Notes under the pieces: model-generated
Database searches by the model: none
The model's input: only the letters and a program-made list of their open reading frames with translations
What the model was told of the DNA's origin: nothing
Assembly (NCBI RefSeq): GCF_023078335.1
Contig: NZ_CP095550.1
Span: forward strand, 1-64,000
Direction of reading: 5' to 3'
Source of the DNA: Metabacillus endolithicus
GTDB lineage: Bacteria; Bacillota; Bacilli; Bacillales; Bacillaceae
Length of the DNA: 64,000 nucleotides
Shown here: in pieces, positions 35,922 to 44,760 of the stretch
Layout: each line of letters begins with the position of its first letter
How positions within the stretch are numbered: position 1 is the stretch's first letter
Program-made: the position numbers and the translations under genes

Positions 35922-36934
35922 TTATAGAACTGCGTAATTATTTTCCTGATTTTGCAAATCATTTGCTACAGGCGTTTCCATTAATTTTTTCACTTGCTCC
36001 AAATTACTTGTTTTACCTAATGCCCACATTAGTTTCGGGACAATAGCTTCTGTGTTCATATCTCTTGAAGAAATAATGAGTTTTTTGGATATCTTTCGTC
36101 CAACTTCATACTTTTGTAAGTCGGTTCCTTCCTCAAGACACTGAGTTGTGATCACTACTGCAACCCCAGCATCTATTAGTTCATTTATTTTTGGAAGGAG
36201 ATTTCTTTTTTCAAATGGAATTCCGCCATTTCCGTAACTTTCTATTACTACACCTCGATAAGACTGTTTAATATAATCGAAAATATCTGGAGTTATACCG
36301 GGATAAAGCTTCAGTAAAAAGACATTACTGCAAATTGAGGAATCCAATTTTAATGTACCGTTCAGTTTTACCGGGGTATTGCCTAAATAGTCTATCTCGG
36401 AACCGTCTATACGAGCCATGTAAGGACAGTTAATACTCCTGAAAGCGTTTTTACTTTTGATTTTACTTTGACCGCTCGAGTGCCACTAATCACCTTGTTA
36501 TCAAAAACAACATAAACCCCACTAATACTCTCACAAGCAACCCTAATTGCATTCATCATATTTTTCCTTGCATCAGTTTCCCAATAGCTTATGGGAACCA
36601 TAGATCCTGTTACGACTACTGGTTTTGTTAGGTTTTGTAATATATAGGAGAGTGCTGCTGAAGTATAGCCTAAAGTGTCCGTTCCATGGGTAATAACAAA
36701 CCCATCATACTGGTTATATTTGTTATAAATCGTTTGAGCAATTTCTAACCAGTATTCCGGTTGCATATTTGTACTATCCACATTCATCAAAACCATACTA
36801 TGAAGTAATATCTCATCTTTATAATCCGGTAAATAACCAACTATATCTTTATCTGATATTCCTGGTGTAAGCCCATTTTTACCTTCGACTGATGCAATAG
36901 TACCCCCTGTAGTTATTAAAAGAATTTTTTTCAT
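35922..36934 (-). pseudogene. ansA: Type I L-asparaginase, broken by a small deletion
   Basis: The N-terminal frame (ATG at 36934) reads MKKILLITTGGTIASVEGKN, with the catalytic TTGGT threonine and the second motif HGTDTLGYTSAALSYI, and ends ...KVKTLSGVLTVLTWLV. The C-terminal part continues in another frame as SINCPYMARIDGSEIDYLGN and GVVIESYGNGGIPF. Compared with the neighbouring intact paralogue (..[11 protein letters not shown]..), about seven bases are missing between TCA and AGT near 36432. This is not a homopolymer error, so the gene is truly inactivated. It directly precedes the aspartase gene and would be the ansA of an ansAB pair. Confidence 0.85.
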
Positions 36935-36996
36935 AATGCCACCTCTCTACTCTTTAGATATCCTTTTCCCATAGCGATTTAAAAGATTGTAATTGG

Positions 36997-37053
36997 ACTC
37001 GTTTTGCGAACGTTTTAACAAAAACCAAACGATAAAGTACGCGAAACGAGAAC
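36997..37053. promoter_or_regulatory. Inverted operator pair upstream of the broken asparaginase
   Basis: GTACGCGAAACGAGAAC at 37037-37053 on the + strand and GTTCGCAAAACGAGTCC on the minus strand at 37012-36996 form an inverted pair (about 13 of 17 alike). Related sites occur before the second asparaginase and ansR. The common target suggests AnsR. Confidence 0.5.
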
Positions 37054-37158
37054 AATAGGGCATAGTTATCCAATTTTTCAGTCATATTAAAAATACATTT
37101 TGAGAGGAAGAACACTTTGAAGCCAAAGGAACTAGCCTCTCTTGACTTTTTCTTACTA

Positions 37159-38175
37159 TTAGAGAATAGTTAACTTATCATATTTAGGTGGGGTAATGTC
37201 ATAAGCAATAGGTGTTGCCATGATGTTCTTCACTATTTCAGTATCATTTGACTGTCCTAGTGCCCACATTAATTTTGGAATAATTGCCTCTGTATTCATA
37301 TCCCTTGTACGTATGATCATGTTCTCAGACACTTTCCGGCCAACCTGATAAAGCCCCAGGTCCTCACCTTCTTCAAGCACTTGGGTTGTAAACACCATTG
37401 TCATACCTGATTCAATCAGCTCATGTATTTTCTCAACTAGACTTCTCTCTTGAAAAGGAATTCCCCCAGTTCCAAAGCTTTCAATAACGACTCCTTTATA
37501 TAAGTTCTTTATATAATCAAAAAGTTCAGGCTTAGTTCCAGGATGAAGTTTTAACAAAAAAACATCTGGACAAATAGAAGAATTAAATTTCATTTTCTTC
37601 CCTTTTGTTGTAGGAATTTTCTTTTGATATGTAACTTCAGAATGATTCACACGAGCAATATAAGGGAAATTAATGCTTTCAAAAGCATCATAGCTTTTCG
37701 TCCTTAATTTGACTGTTCTTGTCCCGATAATCACCAATCCATTAAAAACAGTAAAAACACCACCAATGTCTTCACACGCAAACCGAACAGCATCGCTAAT
37801 ATTTTTCTTAGCATCTGTACGCTTGTAATGAATTGGAATTTGAGATCCAGTTATCACAACTGGCTTCGCAAGATTTTGTAGCATATAGGATATGGCTGCT
37901 GCCGTGTATGCCATGGTATCTGTTCCATGAGTGATAACAAATCCATCATACCTATCGTAATGCTCATGAACAGCTTCTGCTACCTTAACCCAAGATTCTG
38001 GCTGCATATTGGTACTATCAATATTCATTAGGTTTTTACTTTCAACCTCATATCTAACATGTTGTTCAGGTAAATAACTGGCAATTTCCTCAGCAGGGAT
38101 TTCAGGATATAAACCTTCTTTCCCTAATACACAAGCAATCGTACCTCCGGTAGTTAGCAATAATATTTTTTTCAT
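37159..38175 (-). CDS. ansA: Type I L-asparaginase
   Basis: This 338-residue cytosolic enzyme hydrolyses L-asparagine to aspartate and ammonia. The first catalytic motif is [17 protein letters not shown], and the second is [20 protein letters not shown]. The C-terminal [14 protein letters not shown] is typical of the allosteric type I enzymes. The ATG at 38175 is placed six bases behind GGAGGA; the GTG at 38181 abuts that site. It is a paralogue of the broken asparaginase just downstream and is probably now the only functional copy, supplying aspartate to AnsB. It is divergent from ansR, as in B. subtilis. Confidence 0.9.
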   Translation of the reverse strand: MKKILLLTTGGTIACVLGKEGLYPEIPAEEIASYLPEQHVRYEVESKNLMNIDSTNMQPESWVKVAEAVHEHYDRYDGFVITHGTDTMAYTAAAISYMLQNLAKPVVITGSQIPIHYKRTDAKKNISDAVRFACEDIGGVFTVFNGLVIIGTRTVKLRTKSYDAFESINFPYIARVNHSEVTYQKKIPTTKGKKMKFNSSICPDVFLLKLHPGTKPELFDYIKNLYKGVVIESFGTGGIPFQERSLVEKIHELIESGMTMVFTTQVLEEGEDLGLYQVGRKVSENMIIRTRDMNTEAIIPKLMWALGQSNDTEIVKNIMATPIAYDITPPKYDKLTIL

Positions 38176-38393
38176 ATACACTCCTCCTTCTAAAAGACCG
38201 TTTTTTCCTGCATTTTATCATATAATTAATTTTTGAGATAATCATGATCTATCCTTTTTCTTGAAGAAAGAGATATATAAGCAGTTCAAAGTAAAATAAG
38301 AGTACTAGATTCATTGTTTTCTAGGCATAAAACAAACAAAAAATTTTTATGTCTAAGATTATGTAAAAAAAACTATTAAACTAAACAAATCTT

Positions 38394-38420
38394 CATTTGA
38401 ATTCGCTTCCAATTCAAATG
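38394..38420. promoter_or_regulatory. Perfect palindrome between ansA and ansR
   Basis: CATTTGAATT and AATTCAAATG form perfect 10-bp arms around a seven-base spacer. The site lies between the divergent genes, about 220 bases from ansA and 170 from ansR. It may be a protein-binding site or part of a transcript hairpin. Confidence 0.4.
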
Positions 38421-38435
38421 TTCTAAAAAAGAGAA

Positions 38436-38514
38436 ATTCGCGTTTCGAGAACTCTTGATTAGATTTTATAGAATTATCAGGAAAATATCAAGGGGTTTTA
38501 TTCGATTCGCGTAC
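38436..38514. promoter_or_regulatory. Two candidate AnsR sites before ansR
   Basis: ATTCGCGTTTCGAGAAC (38436-38452, + strand) and GTACGCGAATCGAATAA (38514-38498, minus strand) share the TCGCG/CGCGA core and flanks with the sites at 36997-37053. All four occur only in the promoter regions of the two asparaginase genes and ansR. A TATAAT at about 38552 is the probable -10 box of ansR. Confidence 0.5.
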
Positions 38515-38589
38515 ATTTTATTCTTTACACATGCAAGCTTATTATAAGTAATGCTATAATAAAGGTAATGATTTTGGAGGATATGAAAA

Positions 38590-38958
38590 ATGTTAAATCG
38601 AGTAGCTGAATTACGAAAAAGTAAAAAGTGGTCCATGCAATATATAGCCGATCAACTAGAAATTGCAAAAAGTACATATGCAGGATACGAGTCTGGTTAT
38701 CGAGAGCCATCACTTGATACGATCAAAAAGATTGCAGATTTATTTAAAACATCCGTTGACTATTTGTTAGAAAGAACAGATAATCAACACTTTCCCCAAG
38801 AACAAGTGAAGGAAAATTTCCCTATGGAATTAACAGATCAAACACAGTTGGCTAACATTCTGCTGACAATCGATGAAAAAACCTTATCTCCTGAAGAACT
38901 TTATCATTTTATTGCATTTATACGATCAAAACGTGAAATTGAGGAAAATGGACTTTGA
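38590..38958 (+). CDS. ansR: XRE-family repressor of asparagine catabolism
   Basis: This 122-residue DNA-binding protein has an N-terminal Cro/CI-type helix-turn-helix: MLNRVAELRKSKKWSMQYIA, AKSTYAGYESGYREPSLDTI and ADLFKTSVDYLLERT. B. subtilis AnsR has nearly the same recognition helix (KSTYAGYESGYR.PSLET) and divergent position. The C-terminal 50 residues (LANILLTIDEKTLSPEELYH) probably mediate dimerisation or effector response. AnsR represses the ans genes unless asparagine or aspartate is available. TTGGAGGATATGAAAA precedes the ATG, giving a good site with about 10-base spacing. Confidence 0.85.
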   Translation: MLNRVAELRKSKKWSMQYIADQLEIAKSTYAGYESGYREPSLDTIKKIADLFKTSVDYLLERTDNQHFPQEQVKENFPMELTDQTQLANILLTIDEKTLSPEELYHFIAFIRSKREIEENGL

Positions 38959-39274
38959 ATGATGCTCTGGCTTTTCCATTCTTCACGCAAACCTCTTGAC
39001 CTCACAAATATCTTTTGTCATTCGTGTGAGCCCCATACTAGTAAAAAAGAAGAATGCTCGTTTCATTCATCTATATTTATTACACGTGGTTCATCCCTTT
39101 ATAGCACCCAAACTATTCTAGTCATTACCTCTCCTATTCATTCTTCTAAAATTTGAATCATACCTTTACAACAACTTCTTTAAGTTTAAAATACTCGAAA
39201 AATCCCCCCTTATCGCTCGCTGTCGACACAAGGGGGGATTATTAATCGTATTCATTCTTACATGTTTACTCTAT
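38959..39274. terminator. Intergenic with a strong bidirectional terminator
   Basis: AATCCCCCCTT (39201-39211) and AAGGGGGGATT (39230-39240) form an 11-bp perfect stem with an 18-base loop between the convergent ansR and HAD-family genes. The stretch from 38959 to 39200 shows no recognisable gene. Confidence 0.75.
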
Positions 39275-39940
39275 TTAATTAGACTTTCGATCACTTAATT
39301 TCCCAACAAGCTCCACCAACGCACAATCTGCCATCGAAGATAGTCGATAATCAACTTCAGGAAATGTTAAATGCTTCGTGGTGTCATTCGGAACAATCAC
39401 ACAGGTTAAGCCTGCTCGTTTTGCGGCGAGAGATCCATTAGCGGAATCTTCGAATGCAATGCAAACTTCAGGTTCAACACCTAGCTGTTTAGCTGCTAAC
39501 AGGTAAAGCTCTGGATGAGGTTTCACTTCAGCAACATCATCAGACGTCATGATACATTCGAAATAATGTAGTAAGCCTAGCCGATCTAAATGGCTTGAAA
39601 CCCATTTATAATCAGAGCTTGAAGCAAGACCAATTTTTAAGTTCATGGCTTGTGCTTCCTTGAGGATCTCCTCAACACCTGGTCGTACCTTTAATGCATT
39701 CAACCTTGTTTCAAGCTTTTCTTTATTCATTTTTTTAAGCTGCTCTCGATCAATTTCTTTGATTTCTTTTTCTAGAAGATCGTATATTGAGAAAGTAGAT
39801 TTTGTTCCAATATTTTGTATCCATTCATTAAATGGAAATTCTACGTTATGTGACTCAAACATTTCTTTATAAATCGTTGTATGAACAGATTCGGTATCAA
39901 AAATCAACCCATCAAAGTCAAACACAACTGCTTTATACAT
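39275..39940 (-). CDS. HAD-family phosphatase (YhcW / beta-phosphoglucomutase-like)
   Basis: This 221-residue haloacid-dehalogenase-fold protein has all four motifs: FDFDGLIFDTE (nucleophile Asp), GLASSSDYKW (Ser/Thr motif), Lys in AEVKPHPELY and FEDSANGSLAAKRAG (acidic motif). It belongs to subfamily IA near B. subtilis YhcW and the beta-phosphoglucomutases. Most members remove phosphate from sugar phosphates. It is the last gene of the fructosamine gene run and 35 bases from the regulator frlR, so it may dephosphorylate a sugar intermediate there; this is inference. AGAGG lies ten bases upstream of the ATG. Confidence 0.8.
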   Translation of the reverse strand: MYKAVVFDFDGLIFDTESVHTTIYKEMFESHNVEFPFNEWIQNIGTKSTFSIYDLLEKEIKEIDREQLKKMNKEKLETRLNALKVRPGVEEILKEAQAMNLKIGLASSSDYKWVSSHLDRLGLLHYFECIMTSDDVAEVKPHPELYLLAAKQLGVEPEVCIAFEDSANGSLAAKRAGLTCVIVPNDTTKHLTFPEVDYRLSSMADCALVELVGKLSDRKSN

Positions 39941-39974
39941 GGAATCAATTCCTCTACGTATATTTTTAACCCAT

Positions 39975-40700
39975 TTAGTAATCTGTTTCTAGTCGTAGCT
40001 TCACCCGATCTGCGATTAAATGGTAGTTTGAGTAATGAACAGGGATTGATTTTTCATTATAAATGATTTTATCTACTAAAATGATTGGGGTCATTCTATT
40101 AACCTCTAAATGCTTTTGTACCTCATCTGTTGGATGGACAAATTCAAGGTCTTTACAAACCTTACTAAAATTTATTCCATACTCGTCATTTATAATCCTA
40201 AAAGTTGAACTTTCTGCTGTAATTTTGTTTTCTATTTCAGGATAAAGTTCTGTTGGAAAGTAGGCATAATCCAAGCTTAAAATTTGGTTATTTCGATAGA
40301 CTTTTCTTACTAGTTCAATATACTCATCAAATTGATTATTAAATTTATTATTAATATGGATTGTTCCCTTTATTTTCTCCATTGAAAGAATATCTTTTGT
40401 AATAAATTCACTTTTTGTTGTCAAGCCTTCGGTGTATCCTTGAAAATGTAAAAGGTGAATTTCTTTACGAAATGTATTCACAAATGTCCCTTTTCCCCGA
40501 ATAATTTGAAGAACACCTTCGTCAACTAATTCTTTTATGGCACGACGTATCGATATTCTACTAGCTTGAAAAATTTCACATAACTCAGCTTCAGTAGGAA
40601 TTTGGTCACCCTGATTTAGCCGATTAGTTTCTATATATTGTTTGATTCCCGTCATGATTTCCTCATATAAATAATTTTGAATTGAATCGCGGTTACTCAT
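39975..40700 (-). CDS. frlR: GntR-family (UTRA) regulator of the fructosamine operon
   Basis: The 241-residue protein has an N-terminal winged helix (NYLYEEIMTGIKQYIETNRL, PTEAELCEIFQASRISIRRA) and a C-terminal UTRA effector domain (TAESSTFRIINDEYGINFSK, VHYSNYHLIADRVKL) of the HutC/FarR type. Its place directly after frlD and the palindromes at the frlB promoter make it the likely local repressor, relieved by a phosphorylated fructosamine. The ATG at 40700 has an ideal AGGAGCGAGCTTA leader. A longer frame from 40865 has no ribosome binding site and overlaps frlD. Confidence 0.85.
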   Translation of the reverse strand: MSNRDSIQNYLYEEIMTGIKQYIETNRLNQGDQIPTEAELCEIFQASRISIRRAIKELVDEGVLQIIRGKGTFVNTFRKEIHLLHFQGYTEGLTTKSEFITKDILSMEKIKGTIHINNKFNNQFDEYIELVRKVYRNNQILSLDYAYFPTELYPEIENKITAESSTFRIINDEYGINFSKVCKDLEFVHPTDEVQKHLEVNRMTPIILVDKIIYNEKSIPVHYSNYHLIADRVKLRLETDY

Positions 40701-40758
40701 TAAGCTCGCTCCTATATGTTTAACGTTACCATTCATTATACAATAACCTTTAAGTACG

Positions 40759-41583
40759 TTAAACTTTTTGCATTTCTTTCGGGTAACCGAATCCACCGTA
40801 TTCCTGGCAAGTCTTTTCAGCGGACTTTGTTCCTTTCTCAATGGCAGCTTCAATCTCTTCCCCACTCATATAAGCTGTTAAAAAGCCTGCGATTAAGCTA
40901 TCACCAGCACCCATTGTGTCCACCACATCAATTTTCTTTAACTTTTGCTCATACATCTGGTCATTTTTAATAAAGATCGCTGGTTTTCCTCCCCTGGTCA
41001 AGCCTATGATTTCAAACTGAAAAGAACGTAAATCGCTAAGAAACTGTTCAAAATCTTCTTCAGAGAGCTCAGCAGCTGAGAAAAAAGCATATGAAATATA
41101 GGGAGCAATTGATTCAATATATGATAGGTCCTTTCTACTTGAAAAGTCATACGAAACTTTTGACACTTGCGACAATTTTGCCAATTCACTTTCCATAGAG
41201 GAGTAGCAACTCACATGGCTTAAATCAAAGGTTTTGATATAATCCAGCTCTTCTTGAACAAGTTGAATTTTAAATTTATGTTGAACGGTATTTTTAGGTC
41301 CTCCTACAAATACACGGTCATTGTCTTCTGTTAAAGTAACTTGCGGCTGTCCAGAAATACCAATGACGTCACGTGAATATTGATAATCAATCCCTTCTTG
41401 ATTAAGTACATATTTTATATGATCGGCCGGTTCATCATTCCCAAATATCCCAATATACGAAACTTCACTAGCTCCGTTACGTTTCGCATTGACTGCTACA
41501 TTGACACAATTACCTCCAGGATAGTAGTTATTTTGATCCAAATAGCAGTCCACTACGTTATCACCAATTGTAATTAATTTCAT
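40759..41583 (-). CDS. frlD: Fructoselysine 6-kinase
   Basis: The 274-residue PfkB-family kinase phosphorylates fructosamines (fructose-amino acids) at C6, preparing them for the deglycase FrlB. Features: ITIGDNVVDCYLDQNNYYPG at the N-terminus with the glycine-rich GGNCVNVAVNAKRNGA, and the C-terminal anion-hole/base motif DTMGAGDSLIAGFLTA with catalytic Asp. The ATG is preceded by AAAGGATGAT. Seven bases separate it from frlM. The order kinase behind the two permease genes equals the B. subtilis frlBONMD operon. Confidence 0.9.
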   Translation of the reverse strand: MKLITIGDNVVDCYLDQNNYYPGGNCVNVAVNAKRNGASEVSYIGIFGNDEPADHIKYVLNQEGIDYQYSRDVIGISGQPQVTLTEDNDRVFVGGPKNTVQHKFKIQLVQEELDYIKTFDLSHVSCYSSMESELAKLSQVSKVSYDFSSRKDLSYIESIAPYISYAFFSAAELSEEDFEQFLSDLRSFQFEIIGLTRGGKPAIFIKNDQMYEQKLKKIDVVDTMGAGDSLIAGFLTAYMSGEEIEAAIEKGTKSAEKTCQEYGGFGYPKEMQKV

Positions 41584-41589
41584 ATGTTA

Positions 41590-42480
41590 TCATCCTTTCA
41601 CAGAGCCTTCTGCAAGTCCTCTAACTAAATATTTTTGTAAGAAAATAAGTAAAACAATCATTGGTACTGTTGCAATCACCATTCCTGATAGCAATACTCC
41701 CCAGTCTGTACGAAGAGCATCTCGAAAGACCATTAAACCTGATGGAATTGTTTTTAATTCGCTGGAATTAATGAAAACGGTTGCAAATAAAAATTCATTC
41801 CAAGCGAAATAGGCAGTTAAAATAACAGATGTTACAACAATAGGAAGTGATATCGGTAAATAAATACGCCAAAAAATACCGAATTCCGTACAGCCATCCA
41901 TCAACGCTGATTCCGATAACTCTTTTGGTACAGTTAAAAAGAAAGTTCGAATCAAGATAATCGTTAAAGGTAATCGATAGGCCACATAAGTCAGAATGAG
42001 TGCCCAATGTGTATCAATCAAGTTTGTGATCGTTAAAATTTCAAATAAAGGGATTAAAGCAACCTGTGGATTCATCATTAACCCACCAATTGTAAAAAGA
42101 AGTGCCACGTCAATCCAGCGATTTTTATACCGAGATAAGACGAACGCAGCCATTGCTCCTATAAGTACGGTTAGAATAATCGTTGATGCTGTGACATATA
42201 CACTATTGAAAAAATAGCTCGATATTCCTTTTGACCATGCAAGAGAATAGTTTTCAAACTTCCATTCCGTTGGGAAAGCCCAAACATTACTGTAAATTTC
42301 CTGATAGCTTTTAAATGATGATATCAACATCCAAAATAGTGGATATAGAATGATAATAGCAAAGCTCAGTAAGCCAAGAAAGACAATATTTTTGGTGAGT
42401 CGTGTCTGAATTGGGATTTTTGTTTTATTTGTAGGAACGGTACTAGGGAATGTGGACTTCTTTACATTTGCTTTGATCAT
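41590..42480 (-). CDS. frlM: Fructosamine ABC transporter permease
   Basis: This inner-membrane permease (about 296 residues) has six predicted helices and the MalG-type EAA loop ELSESALMDGCTEFGIFWRI, which contacts the ATPase. AFVLSRYKNRWID and YRLPLTIILIRTFF are also typical. With FrlN it forms the channel. The ATP-binding subunit is not encoded here; B. subtilis FrlP is likewise encoded elsewhere or shared (MsmX). An ATG at 42489 overlaps the frlN stop but is one base from the GGAGG site, so the ATG at 42480 is preferred. Confidence 0.85.
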   Translation of the reverse strand: MIKANVKKSTFPSTVPTNKTKIPIQTRLTKNIVFLGLLSFAIIILYPLFWMLISSFKSYQEIYSNVWAFPTEWKFENYSLAWSKGISSYFFNSVYVTASTIILTVLIGAMAAFVLSRYKNRWIDVALLFTIGGLMMNPQVALIPLFEILTITNLIDTHWALILTYVAYRLPLTIILIRTFFLTVPKELSESALMDGCTEFGIFWRIYLPISLPIVVTSVILTAYFAWNEFLFATVFINSSELKTIPSGLMVFRDALRTDWGVLLSGMVIATVPMIVLLIFLQKYLVRGLAEGSVKG

Positions 42481-42485
42481 GCTCT

Positions 42486-43370
42486 TCATTCCTCCTTCCC
42501 TGTTTTCGAGACTTTGATCTGTATTAGCGCAAATATTGCAGATAATAAGAAGATAAGGGATGCTAATGTTGATGCGTAGCCCATGTCATCTTTAACGAAG
42601 CCTGTTTGGTACATGTGAATGGCTAGTGTCATGGAGCTATTTCCTGGACCACCATTTGTGAGAATGTAAGGTTCATTAAATACTAGAATAGAACCAGTCA
42701 CAGTAACTAATAAATTAACAAAAGTCGCTTCCTTCACTTGTGGTACCGTTACACTAAAGAATCTTCGTATTTTCCCAGCACCATCGATTTCTGCAGCTTC
42801 ATAGAGATCCTTCGGAATTTTCTGAATTGACACGATAAATAACATCGTAATTAATCCAATACTTTGCCATTGAGACATGGCGATCACACTATAAATTGCC
42901 GTTGTTGAATTGCCTAACCAAGGCTTGGCCCACTGCTCTAATCCAATGAGCTCAAGGAAGCTATTTAATAATCCAATTTGTGGATTATAAACAAATCCAA
43001 ATAGTAAGGCAATAACTGAGATTGAAATCATAACTGGCATAAAATAAATCACGCGGAAGACGTGCGCAAATCGTCTGAAAAATTTATCCTCTAGAATTGC
43101 AGCTAGCACCAATGCAAAGAACACTTGAAGTAACACGGAAATGATGGCATATTTAACATTGTTGACTAATGCAATAATAGCTACTTCATCAACAAATAAT
43201 TGTTGGAATTTAGTCAAACCAACAAACTCTTTTGATTGAGAAAAAACACTAAATTCAAAAAAACTATTATAGAAGTTTTGAATAAGAGGTATGTATATAA
43301 ATAGTCCTAAAAATAAAACAGTTGGTAACATGAATAGAATTGGAGTTATTTTTACCTTTTTTACCTTCAT
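42486..43370 (-). CDS. frlN: Fructosamine ABC transporter permease
   Basis: This MalF-type sugar permease (about 294 residues) has six predicted helices, starting ITPILFMLPTVLFLGLFIYI. The EAA loop reads KDLYEAAEIDGAGKIRRFFS, and GGPGNSSMTLAIHMYQTGF is a family hallmark. It pairs with FrlM for uptake of fructosamines delivered by FrlO. GGGTGGGGG lies just upstream; ATG at 43370 is favoured over the GTG at 43373. It follows frlO by about 70 bases. Confidence 0.85.
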   Translation of the reverse strand: MKVKKVKITPILFMLPTVLFLGLFIYIPLIQNFYNSFFEFSVFSQSKEFVGLTKFQQLFVDEVAIIALVNNVKYAIISVLLQVFFALVLAAILEDKFFRRFAHVFRVIYFMPVMISISVIALLFGFVYNPQIGLLNSFLELIGLEQWAKPWLGNSTTAIYSVIAMSQWQSIGLITMLFIVSIQKIPKDLYEAAEIDGAGKIRRFFSVTVPQVKEATFVNLLVTVTGSILVFNEPYILTNGGPGNSSMTLAIHMYQTGFVKDDMGYASTLASLIFLLSAIFALIQIKVSKTGKEE

Positions 43371-43441
43371 CACAATCCCCCACCCTTCTTTTGAAGAATT
43401 GCCCTAACTTTTTCCTTTCATAGTTAGGGCAATTCAACTTC

Positions 43442-44725
43442 TTATTGGTTTCGTAATTTAGCAGCTGCTTCTTGTACTTTTGCCATAATCTCTTCAGGTG
43501 TTGTTTGATTCGTTGCTAATTCTTGACCACCTCGCATGAAAACATCAGCAATCGATATATCAACCGCATTATCAAACCAAGGGGTCGCATCTGATGCATC
43601 TAGAATAATTTGATAAGCTTCTAGACTTGTTGGGTTGGATGTTTCTTCTGTAACACCGCCTTTAATAGCGTTTAACTGACCGTCTGCTTTCGTAAATTCT
43701 TTGGCTGTTTCTTCTGATGTTAGGAATTTCAAGAACTCTACTGCTTCAGGTGGAGCATTTTTACTTAACATCCAGCCTTCTGGTGCACCAGTAAGGGATT
43801 TAGGTCTTCCGTCTCCATCTTCAACTTCAGGGAAATTAAAGAAGCCAAACTCCACATCTCCAGCATCCTGTACATATCCAACCTCTGCAAATTGCATATA
43901 TAATACCGGAACTTCACCAGCAGCAAACATATTTCGAGCTGCTTCATGATCAATAGCCGTCGACACATCACCCATGTAAGTTGTCAACTCTTTAAAGATT
44001 TCTAAACCTCGAATATATCCTGGATCTGTATACTCACCAGTCTCAACATTATAATCTTTAATAAGCACATCATTAGCTATGACTCTATCAAAAATAGTGC
44101 CCATGTAATGAGAGATGGCCCAACCATTTGTTAACCCTTCTACTAATGGTGTTTCATAACCAGCTTTCTTTAGTTGATCTAAAGCATCGATCAGTTCATC
44201 GTATGATCTTGGTACCTCTATATTATTTTCTTCAAAGATTTGTTTGTTATAAAAGAAAGCTTTACCGTCAACCGTAAACGGAATTCCATACGTCACATCA
44301 TCAAACGTAAATCCAGCATATTGAGACTCGATAATATTACCAGACCATTCTGTATCCTCCGCCATTATTTCATTTAGCTCCATAATACGATCGGAGCTTA
44401 CTAGATTTGCGGCAAACGTGTCTGACCATGAGGTGAAAACGTCAGGAAGATCGTCATTTGAAACGAGTACTTTAATTTTTTCTTTATAAGAATCATTTAA
44501 AACAGAATCAACATTAATTTTTACATTAGGATGCTGCTTTTCAAATTCTGCAATTTTTTCATCATAAAATGATTTTCTAGGTTCATTCGGCCATCTATGG
44601 AAAAAATCAATTACTACTTTATCATCATCAGAAGATTCGCCATTGCTTTCATTGGAGGAAGAACATGCTGCTAAAAACATAGAGCTGGCTAAAATAACAA
44701 CTAAAAAGCTTACGAACTTTTTCAT
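43442..44725 (-). CDS. frlO: Fructosamine-binding lipoprotein
   Basis: This 427-residue solute-binding protein starts with a lipoprotein signal peptide: MKKFVSFLVVILASSMFLAA followed by Cys at about residue 21, and a Ser/Asn-rich linker. The body is a family-1 extracellular binding protein (FFHRWPNEPRKSFYDEKIAE, FEKQHPNVKINVDS, LTGAPEGWMLSKNAPPEAVE). It is anchored outside the membrane and delivers substrate to FrlNM. ATG at 44725 follows GAGGGGGC; the longer start at 44749 overlaps that site. It lies 35 bases after frlB. Confidence 0.85.
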   Translation of the reverse strand: MKKFVSFLVVILASSMFLAACSSSNESNGESSDDDKVVIDFFHRWPNEPRKSFYDEKIAEFEKQHPNVKINVDSVLNDSYKEKIKVLVSNDDLPDVFTSWSDTFAANLVSSDRIMELNEIMAEDTEWSGNIIESQYAGFTFDDVTYGIPFTVDGKAFFYNKQIFEENNIEVPRSYDELIDALDQLKKAGYETPLVEGLTNGWAISHYMGTIFDRVIANDVLIKDYNVETGEYTDPGYIRGLEIFKELTTYMGDVSTAIDHEAARNMFAAGEVPVLYMQFAEVGYVQDAGDVEFGFFNFPEVEDGDGRPKSLTGAPEGWMLSKNAPPEAVEFLKFLTSEETAKEFTKADGQLNAIKGGVTEETSNPTSLEAYQIILDASDATPWFDNAVDISIADVFMRGGQELATNQTTPEEIMAKVQEAAAKLRNQ

Positions 44726-44760
44726 TATATAATGCCCCCTCGCAACCAATTTTTAAAAGA

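Noticed and set aside
38959..39156. 65-codon frame after ansR
   Set aside because: It starts immediately behind the ansR stop without its own ribosome binding site, is rich in Ser and His with no domain pattern, and looks like non-coding DNA.
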